Below, in pieces: positions 33,987 through 42,358 of a DNA stretch of 64,000 nt. Source of the DNA: Caballeronia udeis (GTDB lineage Bacteria > Pseudomonadota > Gammaproteobacteria > Burkholderiales > Burkholderiaceae); the NCBI RefSeq assembly GCF_001544555.2, contig NZ_FCOK02000029.1, positions 38,175-102,174 on the forward strand, read 5' to 3'. The notes below the pieces were generated by a model that did no database searches, was not told the DNA's origin, and saw only the letters and a program-made list of their open reading frames with translations. Position numbers and translations under genes: made by a program. The first letter of the stretch is position 1; the number at the start of each line of letters is the position of its first letter.

Positions 33987-36110
33987 ATGCTTGCTGGTGA
34001 ATACAATAGCTTGCTCGTCCTGTTCTCGCTGCTGGTCGCGATCCTGGCCTCGTATACCGGCCTGGACATGGCGGGTCGTATCGCGACTGCGCACGGACGG
34101 GCGGGCTATTGGTGGCTGGCAGGCGGGGCGTGCGCGATGGGCACCGGGATCTGGTCGATGCATTTTGTCGGCATGCTCGCCTTCAGCTTGCCGATCCCGC
34201 TCGGCTACGACCCCTCGTTCACCGCGCTGTCACTGCTGATCGCAATTGCTTCTTCCGCGTTTGCGTTATGGCTTGTGGGCCAGAACGAATTACCGGTGTC
34301 GCGCCTCGTCTGCGGCGCAGTATTGATGGGAGCCGGGGTCGCGGCCATGCACTATACCGGCATGGCCGCTATGCGCATGACACCGGGAATCCAGTACGTT
34401 CCCGCGCTTTTCGCGTTGTCCATCGTCATCGCGATCCTTGCGTCGGCCGTGGCGCTGTGGATAGCCTTCCGCCTGCGCCGGAATTCACCGCTGGTCCGGC
34501 CGATACGTGCCGGCGCCGCCGTTGTCATGGGCGTCGCCATTGTCGCGATGCATTACACCGGCATGGCGGCCGCGGAGTTTCCGATCGGCAGCGTGTGCGG
34601 TGCAGTGCAAAACGGGGTGAGCACGGGGTGGATGGCGCTGGTGATCATTGTCGTTACGCTGGCGATCCTCGCCATTGCACTGGTCATTTCGGTATTCGAC
34701 CTGCGTCTGGAAACCCGCACCGCAACCCTGGCGATGTCGCTCGCCGAGGCCAATCAGGAACTGACTTACCTGGCGCTGCACGACTCACTCACCAAACTGC
34801 CCAACCGGGTGTTGCTGGAAGACCGGCTGGACCGTGCTGCACAGGACGCGGACCGGGAGCAAGGCCGCTTCGCCGTGATGTTCATGGACCTGGATGGCTT
34901 CAAAGCCATCAACGACGCCTACGGGCATCACGTTGGCGACTCATTGCTGGTTGATGTCGCCGAACGCATCCGGGCGAACGTCCGGACACGGGACACCATT
35001 GCCCGCGTAGGCGGAGACGAGTTCGTGCTGCTGGCGGATGTAGGCGAACCGGCGGACGCCGCGACGCTGGCGGGCAAGGTATTGGCCGCCATCCGCGAAC
35101 CATTCCAGATGGACGGCCGGGAGCTGCGGGTATCGACCAGTATCGGGATCGCAATGTATCCCGGCGATGGACTCAGTCCGAACGACTTGCTGATCAACGC
35201 CGACGCGGCCATGTACCACGCCAAGGCACTGGGACGCGATTCCTACTGTTTCTTCGAAGCATCGATGAACGCCAACGTTCACGAGCAGCTTCAGCTTGTG
35301 CAGGATCTGCGTGCCGCGGTCGAGCGCCATGAACTCGTATTGCAGTATCAGCCGAAGTTCGCCGCGCCGGTCGGGCCCGTGATCGGGGTGGAAGCGCTGG
35401 TGCGCTGGGCGCATCCCACTCGCGGGATGATCGCGCCGGACGAGTTCATTCCGCTTGCGGAGAAAACGGGACTGATCGTGCCGATCGGCGAATGGGTGCT
35501 GGACGAGGCGTGCCGGCAGATGAGCGTGTGGCGCAACGCGGGCCGCGAGGACTGGACCATGGCGGTCAACCTGTCTGCGTTGCAATTCAGGCACATAAGC
35601 CTGATCCAGACCGTGCGGGACACCCTGGAGCGCCACGCACTGGAGCCGCGCTGCCTGCTGCTGGAAGTGACCGAATCGACGGCGATGCATGACGTGGATG
35701 CCAGCCTGCGAATCCTGGAGGAGTTGCACGATCTTGGCGTGCGTATTTCCATCGATGACTTCGGTACAGGCTATTCAAGCCTGCTCTACCTGAAGCGCCT
35801 GCCGGCCAGTGAACTGAAAATTGACCGCGGGTTCATTCGTGAGCTTGCACGCGATACCGAAGATGCGGCCATTGTCTCGGCCATCGTCGCGCTGGGGCAG
35901 ACACTCAATCTGATTATTGTCGCGGAGGGGGTAGAGACCCTCGCGCAGCAAGAGTTCCTGACTCGTCTCGGCTGTGACTCCCTGCAAGGCTTCTTGCTCG
36001 GGCGCCCGATGTCCGCCGATCATCTGATGGAGACGATATCGCGCGATGAGGCGTTTCCGGCATTGGCGCAGTTGCAGCCGCTTCGATTAGAACCAGCGCA
36101 GCCTGTGTGA
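33987..36110 (+). CDS. MHYT-GGDEF-EAL cyclic-di-GMP signalling protein
   Basis: A 707-residue protein. The N-terminal integral-membrane MHYT sensor (about 1-235) has three motif copies: MHFVGMLAF, MHYTGMAAM and MHYTGMAAA. They are proposed to bind a metal and sense a diatomic gas. The GGDEF domain (about 255-425) keeps the active loop RVGGDEF. The EAL domain (about 435-695) keeps EALVRW, the DDFGTGYSSL loop and LKIDR, so both synthase and phosphodiesterase sites look intact. ATG at 33987; a GTG five codons earlier is possible. No partner gene is adjacent. It resembles YkoW/NbdA-type regulators of motility and biofilm. Confidence 0.94.
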   Translation: MLAGEYNSLLVLFSLLVAILASYTGLDMAGRIATAHGRAGYWWLAGGACAMGTGIWSMHFVGMLAFSLPIPLGYDPSFTALSLLIAIASSAFALWLVGQNELPVSRLVCGAVLMGAGVAAMHYTGMAAMRMTPGIQYVPALFALSIVIAILASAVALWIAFRLRRNSPLVRPIRAGAAVVMGVAIVAMHYTGMAAAEFPIGSVCGAVQNGVSTGWMALVIIVVTLAILAIALVISVFDLRLETRTATLAMSLAEANQELTYLALHDSLTKLPNRVLLEDRLDRAAQDADREQGRFAVMFMDLDGFKAINDAYGHHVGDSLLVDVAERIRANVRTRDTIARVGGDEFVLLADVGEPADAATLAGKVLAAIREPFQMDGRELRVSTSIGIAMYPGDGLSPNDLLINADAAMYHAKALGRDSYCFFEASMNANVHEQLQLVQDLRAAVERHELVLQYQPKFAAPVGPVIGVEALVRWAHPTRGMIAPDEFIPLAEKTGLIVPIGEWVLDEACRQMSVWRNAGREDWTMAVNLSALQFRHISLIQTVRDTLERHALEPRCLLLEVTESTAMHDVDASLRILEELHDLGVRISIDDFGTGYSSLLYLKRLPASELKIDRGFIRELARDTEDAAIVSAIVALGQTLNLIIVAEGVETLAQQEFLTRLGCDSLQGFLLGRPMSADHLMETISRDEAFPALAQLQPLRLEPAQPV

Positions 36111-36214
36111 GGCCTCTGTGAGGCCTATGCAGTGCGTTGAAGGCGGCTATACCGTCGCCCTGGCGATCCCGGCGTGCCGCATCCATCTGGTGCATCTCGT
36201 GCCGGATTTTCCGT

Positions 36215-36679
36215 TCACGCCCGCTTTAGTCCCGGCATTGGGTCCGCTTCGCCGGCCTTGAGGCGTTCAAGCCGTTCGCTCGCCGCGGCAAGGATGCCTA
36301 ACGGAGTGTTGTGAAGTTGCGCGTCGTGCACGCACACGACGCCGGCGAGTTGCTCACAACTGGCGTCGTCCAGTTTCCAGACTCCCGTGGCCTGGCCCTC
36401 TGCAAATGCCGCGTTGATCGCCAACTCGCCCTGGAGCCAGGCTTCGCGGGTGATTTGTCCATATCCCGCCTCCGCGACGTACGCCGTCAGGATCAGGACT
36501 TCTGCGAGCGACTGGGTTCCCGCCATCCATCCATGGCCATCGCGCAGCGCCTGCAGTGCGCAATGAGCATGCAACGAAAGCCTGTCCGCTTCCGGCCGGG
36601 GCATGGGAAGAAGCTGCATTTTCGACAAGCGGACACGCGTTGCTTGTGCGCTGCGGTTAAACGGTAGGGTACGGGCCAT
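36215..36679 (-). CDS. Hypothetical protein
   Basis: A 154-residue, mostly helical soluble protein (LHAHCALQALRDGHG, LAEVLILTAYVAEAGYG, LGILAAASERLERLKAG). I recognise no family. No signal peptide or membrane segment. ATG at 36679; a GTG at 36703 is an alternative. It lies 45 bp from the zinc-finger gene on the same strand, so the two may be co-transcribed. Confidence 0.6.
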   Translation of the reverse strand: MARTLPFNRSAQATRVRLSKMQLLPMPRPEADRLSLHAHCALQALRDGHGWMAGTQSLAEVLILTAYVAEAGYGQITREAWLQGELAINAAFAEGQATGVWKLDDASCEQLAGVVCVHDAQLHNTPLGILAAASERLERLKAGEADPMPGLKRA

Positions 36680-36724
36680 GGAGTCGTTGGGAGAGTTGTC
36701 CACAGGTTAACGTACAAGTCGCGA

Positions 36725-37177
36725 CTATTCTGAAGGGGTCGCAGCGCGGCGATTCCGTTCGAATTGTTCGATTACATCGATTGCCGCCTTGCATTGCTCC
36801 ACGTCGAGCAAATTGATGTTGCAGGCTTTCGGCTCTATTTTCAGTTCCCCGGCGAGCCACTTATAGCCTTTCGATCTTGCCTCGAAGATATTCACGCCGT
36901 CGCGCCTGGCCTTGGCCTCCGCCATGGGCTCCAGCGCAGCGTGTAGTTTCGCTTTCCATTCCCGCAATTCGGCGTTCGCCAGCCGGCCGAGCGGGAGGTT
37001 GCGCGTACTGCGCGCGAATATCCCGATCCAGGCCTCGCAGGGCGCGCATAACCACAGAGGACCGTGGTCGTCCTGATACGGATAAGCCGCCTCTCCCGGC
37101 CGCACGAGCGTTGCCTTTGCGCCGCAATAGTCGCAATTTGGATGGGGTAAGGCTTGAACCGGACGGCCGACGCGCAT
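36725..37177 (-). CDS. DUF3268-family zinc-finger protein
   Basis: About 150 residues with CDYCG near the N-terminus and LCAPCEAW about 27 residues later, a four-cysteine zinc site, then PLGRLANAELREWK and a KGYKWLAGEL...CNINLLDVEQC segment. These features match DUF3268, often found in phage or mobile-element neighbourhoods and of unknown role. The start is uncertain: the ATG at 37177 best fits the family N-terminus but has no good ribosome site. A longer frame goes to 37264. Confidence 0.75.
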   Translation of the reverse strand: MRVGRPVQALPHPNCDYCGAKATLVRPGEAAYPYQDDHGPLWLCAPCEAWIGIFARSTRNLPLGRLANAELREWKAKLHAALEPMAEAKARRDGVNIFEARSKGYKWLAGELKIEPKACNINLLDVEQCKAAIDVIEQFERNRRAATPSE

Positions 37178-37347
37178 GGGTGAAAGCTTGCCAGGGGAAA
37201 CAGCGAATATAGCAAAAGCCGGATGTGACCCCGGCGGACCCGGCGGCAAGGCGGCTGGACGCATGGGTCGCGCAGCCCTATGAGTTTCGACGCGGCATCG
37301 AACTGGACGAACATCGGGAACGGCGCCGCAGCTAGAGCGCTTCCGGC

Positions 37348-37764
37348 TCAGGCCACCTTGATCACGACATCGATGTTGCCGCGCGTAGCCTTGGAATACG
37401 GGCAGGTCTGGTGAGCGGCGTCTGCGAGAGACTGGGCGACTTCATGGTCAAGCCCGGGAAGGCTGACGTTCAGGCGTGCCTGAAGGAAATACGCGCCCCC
37501 GGTCGTGCCGAGATCCACTTCCGTGTCCACTGCGGTGCCCGCTGGCAGGGCAATCTTCAATTTGGCCGCTGCGTGGCCCATTGCCCCAATAAAGCAGGCG
37601 GACCAGCCGGCGGCGAGCAACTGCTCGGGATTGGTGCCGGCACCCTTGCTGCCAGGAACGGAAAGGGCGATGTCCAGGCGGCCGTCATCGCTATGGGACG
37701 CGCCGTCGCGGCCACCCGTTGTGTGGGTCTTGCCGGTGTAAAGCACTTTTTCAAGCTGTGTCAT
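37348..37764 (-). CDS. ohr: Organic hydroperoxide resistance protein (Ohr/OsmC family)
   Basis: A 138-residue thiol peroxidase of the Ohr branch. The two redox cysteines are Cys57 (WSACFIGA) and Cys121 (TCPYSKATRGN), and the length is normal. It reduces organic hydroperoxides with lipoylated proteins as electron donors. AAGGAG precedes the ATG at 37764. No ohrR lies beside it. Its promoter has the same multi-box architecture as those of the CcdA/thioredoxin-like pair and the DUF4148 gene, so control by the usual OhrR repressor alone is unlikely. Confidence 0.95.
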   Translation of the reverse strand: MTQLEKVLYTGKTHTTGGRDGASHSDDGRLDIALSVPGSKGAGTNPEQLLAAGWSACFIGAMGHAAAKLKIALPAGTAVDTEVDLGTTGGAYFLQARLNVSLPGLDHEVAQSLADAAHQTCPYSKATRGNIDVVIKVA

Positions 37765-37807
37765 GGTCGACTCCTTGTTTCGTTTCCCCGGGAAATCCGG
37801 CGTTGAT

Positions 37808-37901
37808 GGATTAGAACGTGCACAGGTATCTGGCTTGTGTCGGTGAACCCGTGTAAATCCAATGCTTTGTATCGATGCGGCTCCCGGATACGTTGGGATA
37901 C
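37808..37901 (-). promoter_or_regulatory. Shared multi-box promoter, copy A (ohr)
   Basis: Read on the plus strand, with offsets from the first box: -10-like GGATTAGA (37808), GTATCTGG (37826, offset 0), GTGTC (offset 11), GTATC (37869, offset 43), GATAC (37887, offset 61) and GATAC (37897, offset 71). The same boxes at exactly the same offsets occur upstream of the CcdA gene and the DUF4148 gene. Adjacent repeats 10-11 bp apart resemble sites of OmpR-type response regulators. Confidence 0.8.
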
Positions 37902-38036
37902 AAATTCGCTGAATGAAGCTTCTCGAGAGCCTGTCGTACTCGTCCCGCACAGGATGGACGATTCGGTGCGACCGGAAATGTCCATCGGTCAAAGGGATGT
38001 GACGCAGGAAGGTGACGCGAATCGCTCCCCGCGCAT

Positions 38037-38570
38037 TCATTCCTTTTGCGCCAGCAACGCCCTGATTTGCGCCTCGGTCTTGTCGTACTCGCCTTCGCCG
38101 AAGTGGCTATAGACCACCTGTCCCTTCTTGTCGATCAAATAGAACGCCGGCCAGTACTGGTTGTTGTAAGCGCTCCAGGTCGCATAACGATTGTCCTGCG
38201 CAACCGGGTACGTGATGTTGAATCGCTTGATGGCCGTCTTGACGTTGTCGGTATTGCGCTCGAACGGGTACTCGGGGGTGTGCACGCCGATCACTACCAG
38301 GCCCTGGTCCTTGTACTTCTGATTCCAGTCCTTGACGTAGGGAAGAGTGTTGATGCAATTGATACACGTGTAGGTCCAGAAATCGACCAGCACGACCTTG
38401 CCGCGCAACTGACCGATGCTTAGCGGTTCGCTGTTGAGCCACTTGTCGATACCGCCGAATTCCGGCGCGGGCGTGCTGTTCTTCAGAGGGACGGCGCTGG
38501 CGCCGGAACTGGTCAGGGCGGTGGCGGCCAGCAGCATCGCGGCAGCGGCGGTCTTGAGTCGGGAGGTCAT
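38037..38570 (-). CDS. Periplasmic thioredoxin-like (TlpA/DipZ C-terminal type) protein
   Basis: A 177-residue exported thioredoxin-fold protein: Sec signal (about 1-26, SSGASA), then PAPEFGGIDKWLNSEPLSI and active site WTYTCINC (Cys69, Cys72), followed by NTLPYV. The Y-T-C-I-N-C form is typical of DipZ/TlpA-like proteins that act with CcdA. It starts 1 bp after the CcdA stop, so the two form a unit. CcdA would pass electrons from cytoplasmic thioredoxin to this protein for reduction of periplasmic partners. The C-terminus ends near the ohr promoter region. Confidence 0.93.
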   Translation of the reverse strand: MTSRLKTAAAAMLLAATALTSSGASAVPLKNSTPAPEFGGIDKWLNSEPLSIGQLRGKVVLVDFWTYTCINCINTLPYVKDWNQKYKDQGLVVIGVHTPEYPFERNTDNVKTAIKRFNITYPVAQDNRYATWSAYNNQYWPAFYLIDKKGQVVYSHFGEGEYDKTEAQIRALLAQKE

Positions 38571-38571
38571 G

Positions 38572-39312
38572 TCAAAATCCTTTCAGGGAGGGGAGGAACG
38601 CGGCGATCCGGGCATAGACCAGGACGTCGTATTGCAGGTAGATGGCGAGTGCGGTCAGCACCACCAGAGCGCCGAAAATTTGTTGCAGACGGGGCGCATG
38701 GCGTGCCACCACGCGTACGCGGCGCGTGATGTACTGTCCGCCGTAGATGATGGCGAGCATCGGAATCGAGGCGCCTATTGCATATAGCGCAAGCAGCAAT
38801 GCGGACCATTGGAGGTCCTGGGCCTTGACAACCAGCACGAGGATCGATGCCAGCACGGGTCCCGCGCACGGCGTCCATACCGCGCCCAATGACATGCCGA
38901 GGACAAAACCACCGGTGTTGCTGCTGCCCGCCGGCACGCCGGGCGCGATTGCCGTGCCAATGCGCTGCAACGGCTGCTCCAGACGCGCCATCAGCCACTC
39001 ATAGGGTGCCGGCCATACCCGCAGCAATCCGGAGAGCGCAAGCAGCGCGGTGGCGGTGTCGCGCAGCGCGCCTTGCGCTACATGGACGGTGCTGGAGACG
39101 GCGCCCAGCAGCATGGCGAACGCAGCGAAGCTCAGGATGAAGCCGGCGATGACAAACAGCGGGCGCACCCGGTCGGGCCGGTCAACCGACGTGCCGAGCA
39201 GGATCGGCATCACCGGGAGGATGCACGGCGATGCAATGGTGAGCAGGCCGGCCAGCAAGGCGAGGGGAGTTTCAAGGAGGTTGTGCACGATGGGTGTTCC
39301 GTTGATTGGCAT
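38572..39312 (-). CDS. ccdA: CcdA/DsbD-type membrane thiol transporter
   Basis: A 246-residue protein with six hydrophobic segments and the two CcdA cysteine motifs SPCILPVMP and WTPCAGPVL. It moves reducing equivalents across the inner membrane to the thioredoxin-like protein encoded next. The ATG at 39312 lies only about 5 nt from the -10-like box of the shared promoter, so the transcript would be leaderless or nearly so. A GTG eight codons in (39288) is an alternative start. A longer frame to 39462 would run back through the promoter and was rejected. Confidence 0.9.
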   Translation of the reverse strand: MPINGTPIVHNLLETPLALLAGLLTIASPCILPVMPILLGTSVDRPDRVRPLFVIAGFILSFAAFAMLLGAVSSTVHVAQGALRDTATALLALSGLLRVWPAPYEWLMARLEQPLQRIGTAIAPGVPAGSSNTGGFVLGMSLGAVWTPCAGPVLASILVLVVKAQDLQWSALLLALYAIGASIPMLAIIYGGQYITRRVRVVARHAPRLQQIFGALVVLTALAIYLQYDVLVYARIAAFLPSLKGF

Positions 39313-39316
39313 GGTG

Positions 39317-39410
39317 CTATTGGAGCGCTCGCGCGTATCTGGCTTGTGTCGGGCGAAGGGCGCGGGTGCAATGTTTTGTGTCTGCCAACACGCCAGATAC
39401 ATTGCGACAT
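39317..39410 (-). promoter_or_regulatory. Shared multi-box promoter, copy B (ccdA)
   Basis: Plus-strand boxes: CTATTGGA (39317), GTATCTGG (39335, offset 0), GTGTC (offset 11), GTGTC (39378, offset 43), GATAC (39396, offset 61) and GACAT (39406, offset 71). The offsets equal those of copies A and C to the base. The 18-bp run from GTATCTGG through CTTGTGTCGG is identical to copy A. Confidence 0.8.
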
Positions 39411-39580
39411 GAATATCAGGCTGACGTGGTGGGCAATGGCGTGAGAACCGGAAAACAAGCACACCCCGAAAAAGACGTGACCTTAATAATAGGAGTACGA
39501 ACTCACGTCATTAAGGCCATGCCCCGTTCTTTGCTGCGAAAGCGCATTCACGTTGCGCCGGTAAAGGCGCAAGCCTGAGC

Positions 39581-39895
39581 TTAGGGACGCGCGTAGATCG
39601 AGCCCGGACCGGTCACATCAGACCCGGTCGTACGTGAACCTGCCGCAGCCGTGCCGCTGGTCGACGAACCATACGACGTTGCTGACACGCCGTTCGCCGC
39701 GTCGACCCGCGCTTCTGCAGCTTGAATGTTCTGCGGATATTGCGTCTGATCGCCAGCCGGGTTATAGCCGGCCTTTTCCAGTTGGATCAGTTGAGCACGC
39801 ACGTCGGCGCGGGTAAGAGATTCGTTCGATTGAGCGAACGATACGGCCGGAATAGCAACGACAGCAGCAATGATCAGCGATTGAACGAGTTTCAT
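39581..39895 (-). CDS. DUF4148 domain small exported protein
   Basis: A 104-residue protein with a Sec signal (MKLVQSLIIAAVVAIPAVSFAQ) and the DUF4148 core LTRADVRAQLIQLEKAGYNPA...YP.NIQAAEARV, followed by a Ser/Gly/Thr-rich tail. The family is abundant in Burkholderia and of unknown function. GAGG precedes the ATG at 39895. It is controlled by copy C of the shared promoter, which groups it with the redox genes. Confidence 0.9.
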   Translation of the reverse strand: MKLVQSLIIAAVVAIPAVSFAQSNESLTRADVRAQLIQLEKAGYNPAGDQTQYPQNIQAAEARVDAANGVSATSYGSSTSGTAAAGSRTTGSDVTGPGSIYARP

Positions 39896-39992
39896 GGTTT
39901 CTACCTCAGGAGAGTGGGTTGTCCGCAAACACCGGTTTGCGTGCCAAAGGGTTTAAGCTGAGTCGACGCCGTGAAGCAGGGCTGGCGTGAAT

Positions 39993-40086
39993 CTATTGGA
40001 CCGCATGGATGTATCTGGTTTTTGTCCGGAACGCACCGCACTTGAAACGTTGTGTGTCCATGTGCGTTGCTGATACATCGTGATAC
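39993..40086 (-). promoter_or_regulatory. Shared multi-box promoter, copy C (DUF4148 gene)
   Basis: Plus-strand boxes: CTATTGGA (39993), GTATCTGG (40011, offset 0), TTGTC (offset 11), GTGTC (40054, offset 43), GATAC (40072, offset 61) and GATAC (40082, offset 71). Offsets are identical to copies A and B, while the sequence between boxes differs. This argues for selection on the boxes and their spacing. Confidence 0.8.
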
Positions 40087-40141
40087 AAACCATCGGCGGG
40101 ACTGGTAGTCGCCGCGGTTCGGAGCCGTTCCGTTCAATAGT

Positions 40142-40282
40142 TCAATAACCGGCGACCTCGATCACAGCGCCAGCGAAGGCCTTTGGCGCTTCCTGCGGAA
40201 GGTTATGGCCAATGCCGCCGTTGATCGTCCGGTGCGCATACTTACCGCCGAATTTCTTGCGATAAGCCGCGGGATCCGGGTG
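40142..40282 (-). pseudogene. C-terminal remnant of an alpha/beta hydrolase
   Basis: 46 codons ending in a stop encode HPDPAAYRKKFGGKYAHRT, then INGGIGHNLPQEAPKAFAGA. This is the C-terminal end of an epoxide-hydrolase-like alpha/beta hydrolase, including the catalytic-histidine region (GIGHNLPQE). Nothing hydrolase-like continues upstream, where the frame turns to unrelated sequence. The rest of the gene, including the nucleophile, is gone. Confidence 0.75.
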
Positions 40283-41014
40283 TGCTTCGCGCTGACGTTC
40301 GGTATCGCGGTGAGACCCCGGCACCGCGATTTTTCCTATCCCCGCAACGTCTGCCGACGCAAGCGGGATGGTCTGAATCTGGCGTCAACTGGCTTTAACC
40401 GCCGAGGAAATGCATGCTTGCAGGGCACAAGCTTGCAATATCCTGACAAACAAGCTTTAATGAGGTCATCTGCATCTTTAGTCCTTCTCAAGCGTTTCTG
40501 ACCTAGGTAACCATCGTGTTTCTCATTTCGCTTCATTCGCTCGCAGTGTTTCATCTTCCGGTCCTGACCGGAAGATGCCTGCGCGCGAGCGGAAAATCGA
40601 GAGTCATCATGCTCAACCGGAGCCGCGCACGACCGGCGGGCAAGTCCGCACTTCCCTGAGCCTGGCTCCCGCGTAACGACTGACCTTTAGTAACGCGCGA
40701 GCCGGGCCTTCTCCTCTCGCACGTCCCACATCACAGCAACGGCGCCGATTCCTGTCAGGAACCGGCGCTTGGAAACGCGCGCGTGGCCGTCTGTTCGGCT
40801 ATACGGTGAATTACTTCTAGCAGCGGTTTAAACCGGTAAACAAGTCGTTTCCTATTGATTGCCCGGGGACGACAGAAGCGATCCTATGACATGCCGGGTC
40901 TTGCCGGATCAGCGCTTTTGAGTGTCTTATCGTGCAGGATAACTAATAGTTTCAACAATAACTTGATGGCTATTGCATTAGCCCCTTCAATTTTCATTTA
41001 CACCCGAGGTACCT
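40283..41014. other. Intergenic region with two strong dyads
   Basis: A perfect 11-bp stem, CATCTTCCGGT-CCTG-ACCGGAAGATG, lies at 40552-40577. A 12-of-13-bp stem, GCGCCG-A-TTCCTG with its complement, lies at 40742-40768. Neither has a T-run, so I do not call them terminators. The last 150 bp before rnk are AT-rich and probably carry its promoter. No gene is supported. Confidence 0.55.
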
Positions 41015-41452
41015 ATGTCATTCGATAAATTTCAACCATCTACAGCGGCAAGACCCAAGACTGCGGGCATGCCTATTCTGTCCGAGCTCGATATGGAGCG
41101 GCTCAAGCGTTGCGCACGCGTGCCCGGTGCTTCATCCGAGCAGCGTACGCTCGTGGAGGAGCTTGAGGGGACAGCCATGCTGCTGGACGCTGCCGAAGTA
41201 CCGCCGGATGTCGTCATGGTGAATACAAGGATCGAATGCGTGGCTGTCGCCGGCGGCCACGCCCATCAGTGGACGCTCGTTTATCCGGATGAAGCGGATT
41301 ACGAACGGGGATTCATATCGGTTCTTTCGCCCGCCGGTTTTGCACTTCTTGGTGCACGGGTGGGGCAGATGGTGGAGTGTCGACCCCCGAGCGGTCTGCT
41401 GGTTCAATACGTTGTCAAACGCATTCTGTTTCGTCCCGAACAGCTTGCTTAG
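41015..41452 (+). CDS. rnk: Regulator of nucleoside diphosphate kinase (Rnk), GreA/GreB-like
   Basis: A 145-residue protein: short N-terminal coiled coil (ILSELDMERLKRCARV) and a C-terminal FKBP-like GreA/GreB domain (VVMVNTRIECVAVAGGH...WTLVYPDEADYERGFISVLSPAGFALLGARVGQMVE). It is too short in the coiled coil to act in transcript cleavage, as expected for Rnk, which binds RNA polymerase. Monocistronic. No gene is supported between it and the pic cluster. Confidence 0.9.
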   Translation: MSFDKFQPSTAARPKTAGMPILSELDMERLKRCARVPGASSEQRTLVEELEGTAMLLDAAEVPPDVVMVNTRIECVAVAGGHAHQWTLVYPDEADYERGFISVLSPAGFALLGARVGQMVECRPPSGLLVQYVVKRILFRPEQLA

Positions 41453-41973
41453 CAGATTGACCGGACAAGACCCGCAACGTTATAGGACACGAACGTCCGC
41501 GTAGCCGTGAGCTGAGGGAGAGCAAAACGGCTATGCACCAAATCAGAGTCAGCGGTTCGCACATTACACTTGGGCGGGAGTCCGGGAGGCCATGTGGTTC
41601 ACGTTCTTGATTTGCTCCGGCTGTTTGTAATGACTTATTTCTCGCTATGGCTGGTCGGTTTCGCCCTGTGTTTTTTTACTCGAAAGCGATCTCGACATCT
41701 CCACACCCGTCTGAGCATTTCGACCTCCCGGCATGGTCTGGAGAAGGAAGGTCAGCGAGTGGAGTTACCGCGCCGACAGCTGATTACCCAAAACGATCCC
41801 CGCGGAAAATGAAGGAGCTCGGGCGAGTGCCGCGATGCGCAAGGCGTCGCGTTCAGTTGATTCGTCTGCTTACATCTTCTTCCTTTCCCAATTGTCAACG
41901 CCAGCACCTGCCTGCAAATTCGCCCTCTACCGGTAAAGACGCCCGTAAAGGGTAAACGATAATTTTGACAATA
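41453..41973. other. Intergenic region before the pic cluster
   Basis: About 520 bp with only short frames (for example 41570-41812) lacking ribosome sites and family content. I see no terminator for rnk. The promoter and operator of the hydroxylase unit follow directly. Confidence 0.5.
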
Positions 41974-42020
41974 TTGACTCAGGATGAATTCGAGCTATGA
42001 TTAATTAATCAGTACACTGA
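41974..42020 (+). promoter_or_regulatory. Promoter and PicR-type operator of the hydroxylase/dehydrogenase unit
   Basis: -35 TTGACT (41974-41979), 16-bp spacer, -10 TATGAT (41996-42001), then the operator TCAGTACACTGA (42009-42020) over the expected transcription start. The half-sites TCAG and CTGA with four bases between recur at 50048, 56792 and 56937. Binding here would block initiation directly, as expected for a MarR-type repressor. Confidence 0.8.
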
Positions 42021-42040
42021 TCAATTTCCCAAGCAAAGCG

Positions 42041-42346
42041 ATGACACTCCAATTCGCAGCAAACCTTGAAGACCTCAACGCGGATGAACCTTATGCCGCG
42101 ACCATCGGGAATGAACAGATAGCCTTGTATCTGGTAGACGGCGAGGTTTATGCAACCCACAACGTTTGCACTCACCAGTTCGCGTTGCTCAGCGAAGGTT
42201 TTCTGGAAGATGGCTGCATTGAGTGCCCGCTTCATCAGGGGAAATTCGATGTGAAGACCGGTGCCGCGCTTTGCGCGCCCGTGACCGCGCCGATCAGGAC
42301 TTACAAGGTCCAGGTCGAAAAGGGGGCAGTAATGGTCGAGCTTTGA
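42041..42346 (+). CDS. Rieske-type ferredoxin component of the 6-hydroxypicolinate hydroxylase
   Basis: A 101-residue [2Fe-2S] Rieske ferredoxin with CTH-x16-CPLH (Cys43, His45, Cys62, His65), typical of naphthalene- and anthranilate-dioxygenase systems. It carries electrons from the reductase (next gene) to the oxygenase. First gene behind the PicR-type operator. It corresponds to one of the four PicB components described for picolinate-degrading Alcaligenes faecalis; I do not assign the number. Confidence 0.92.
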   Translation: MTLQFAANLEDLNADEPYAATIGNEQIALYLVDGEVYATHNVCTHQFALLSEGFLEDGCIECPLHQGKFDVKTGAALCAPVTAPIRTYKVQVEKGAVMVEL

Positions 42347-42358
42347 GGGAGCGGTCTT

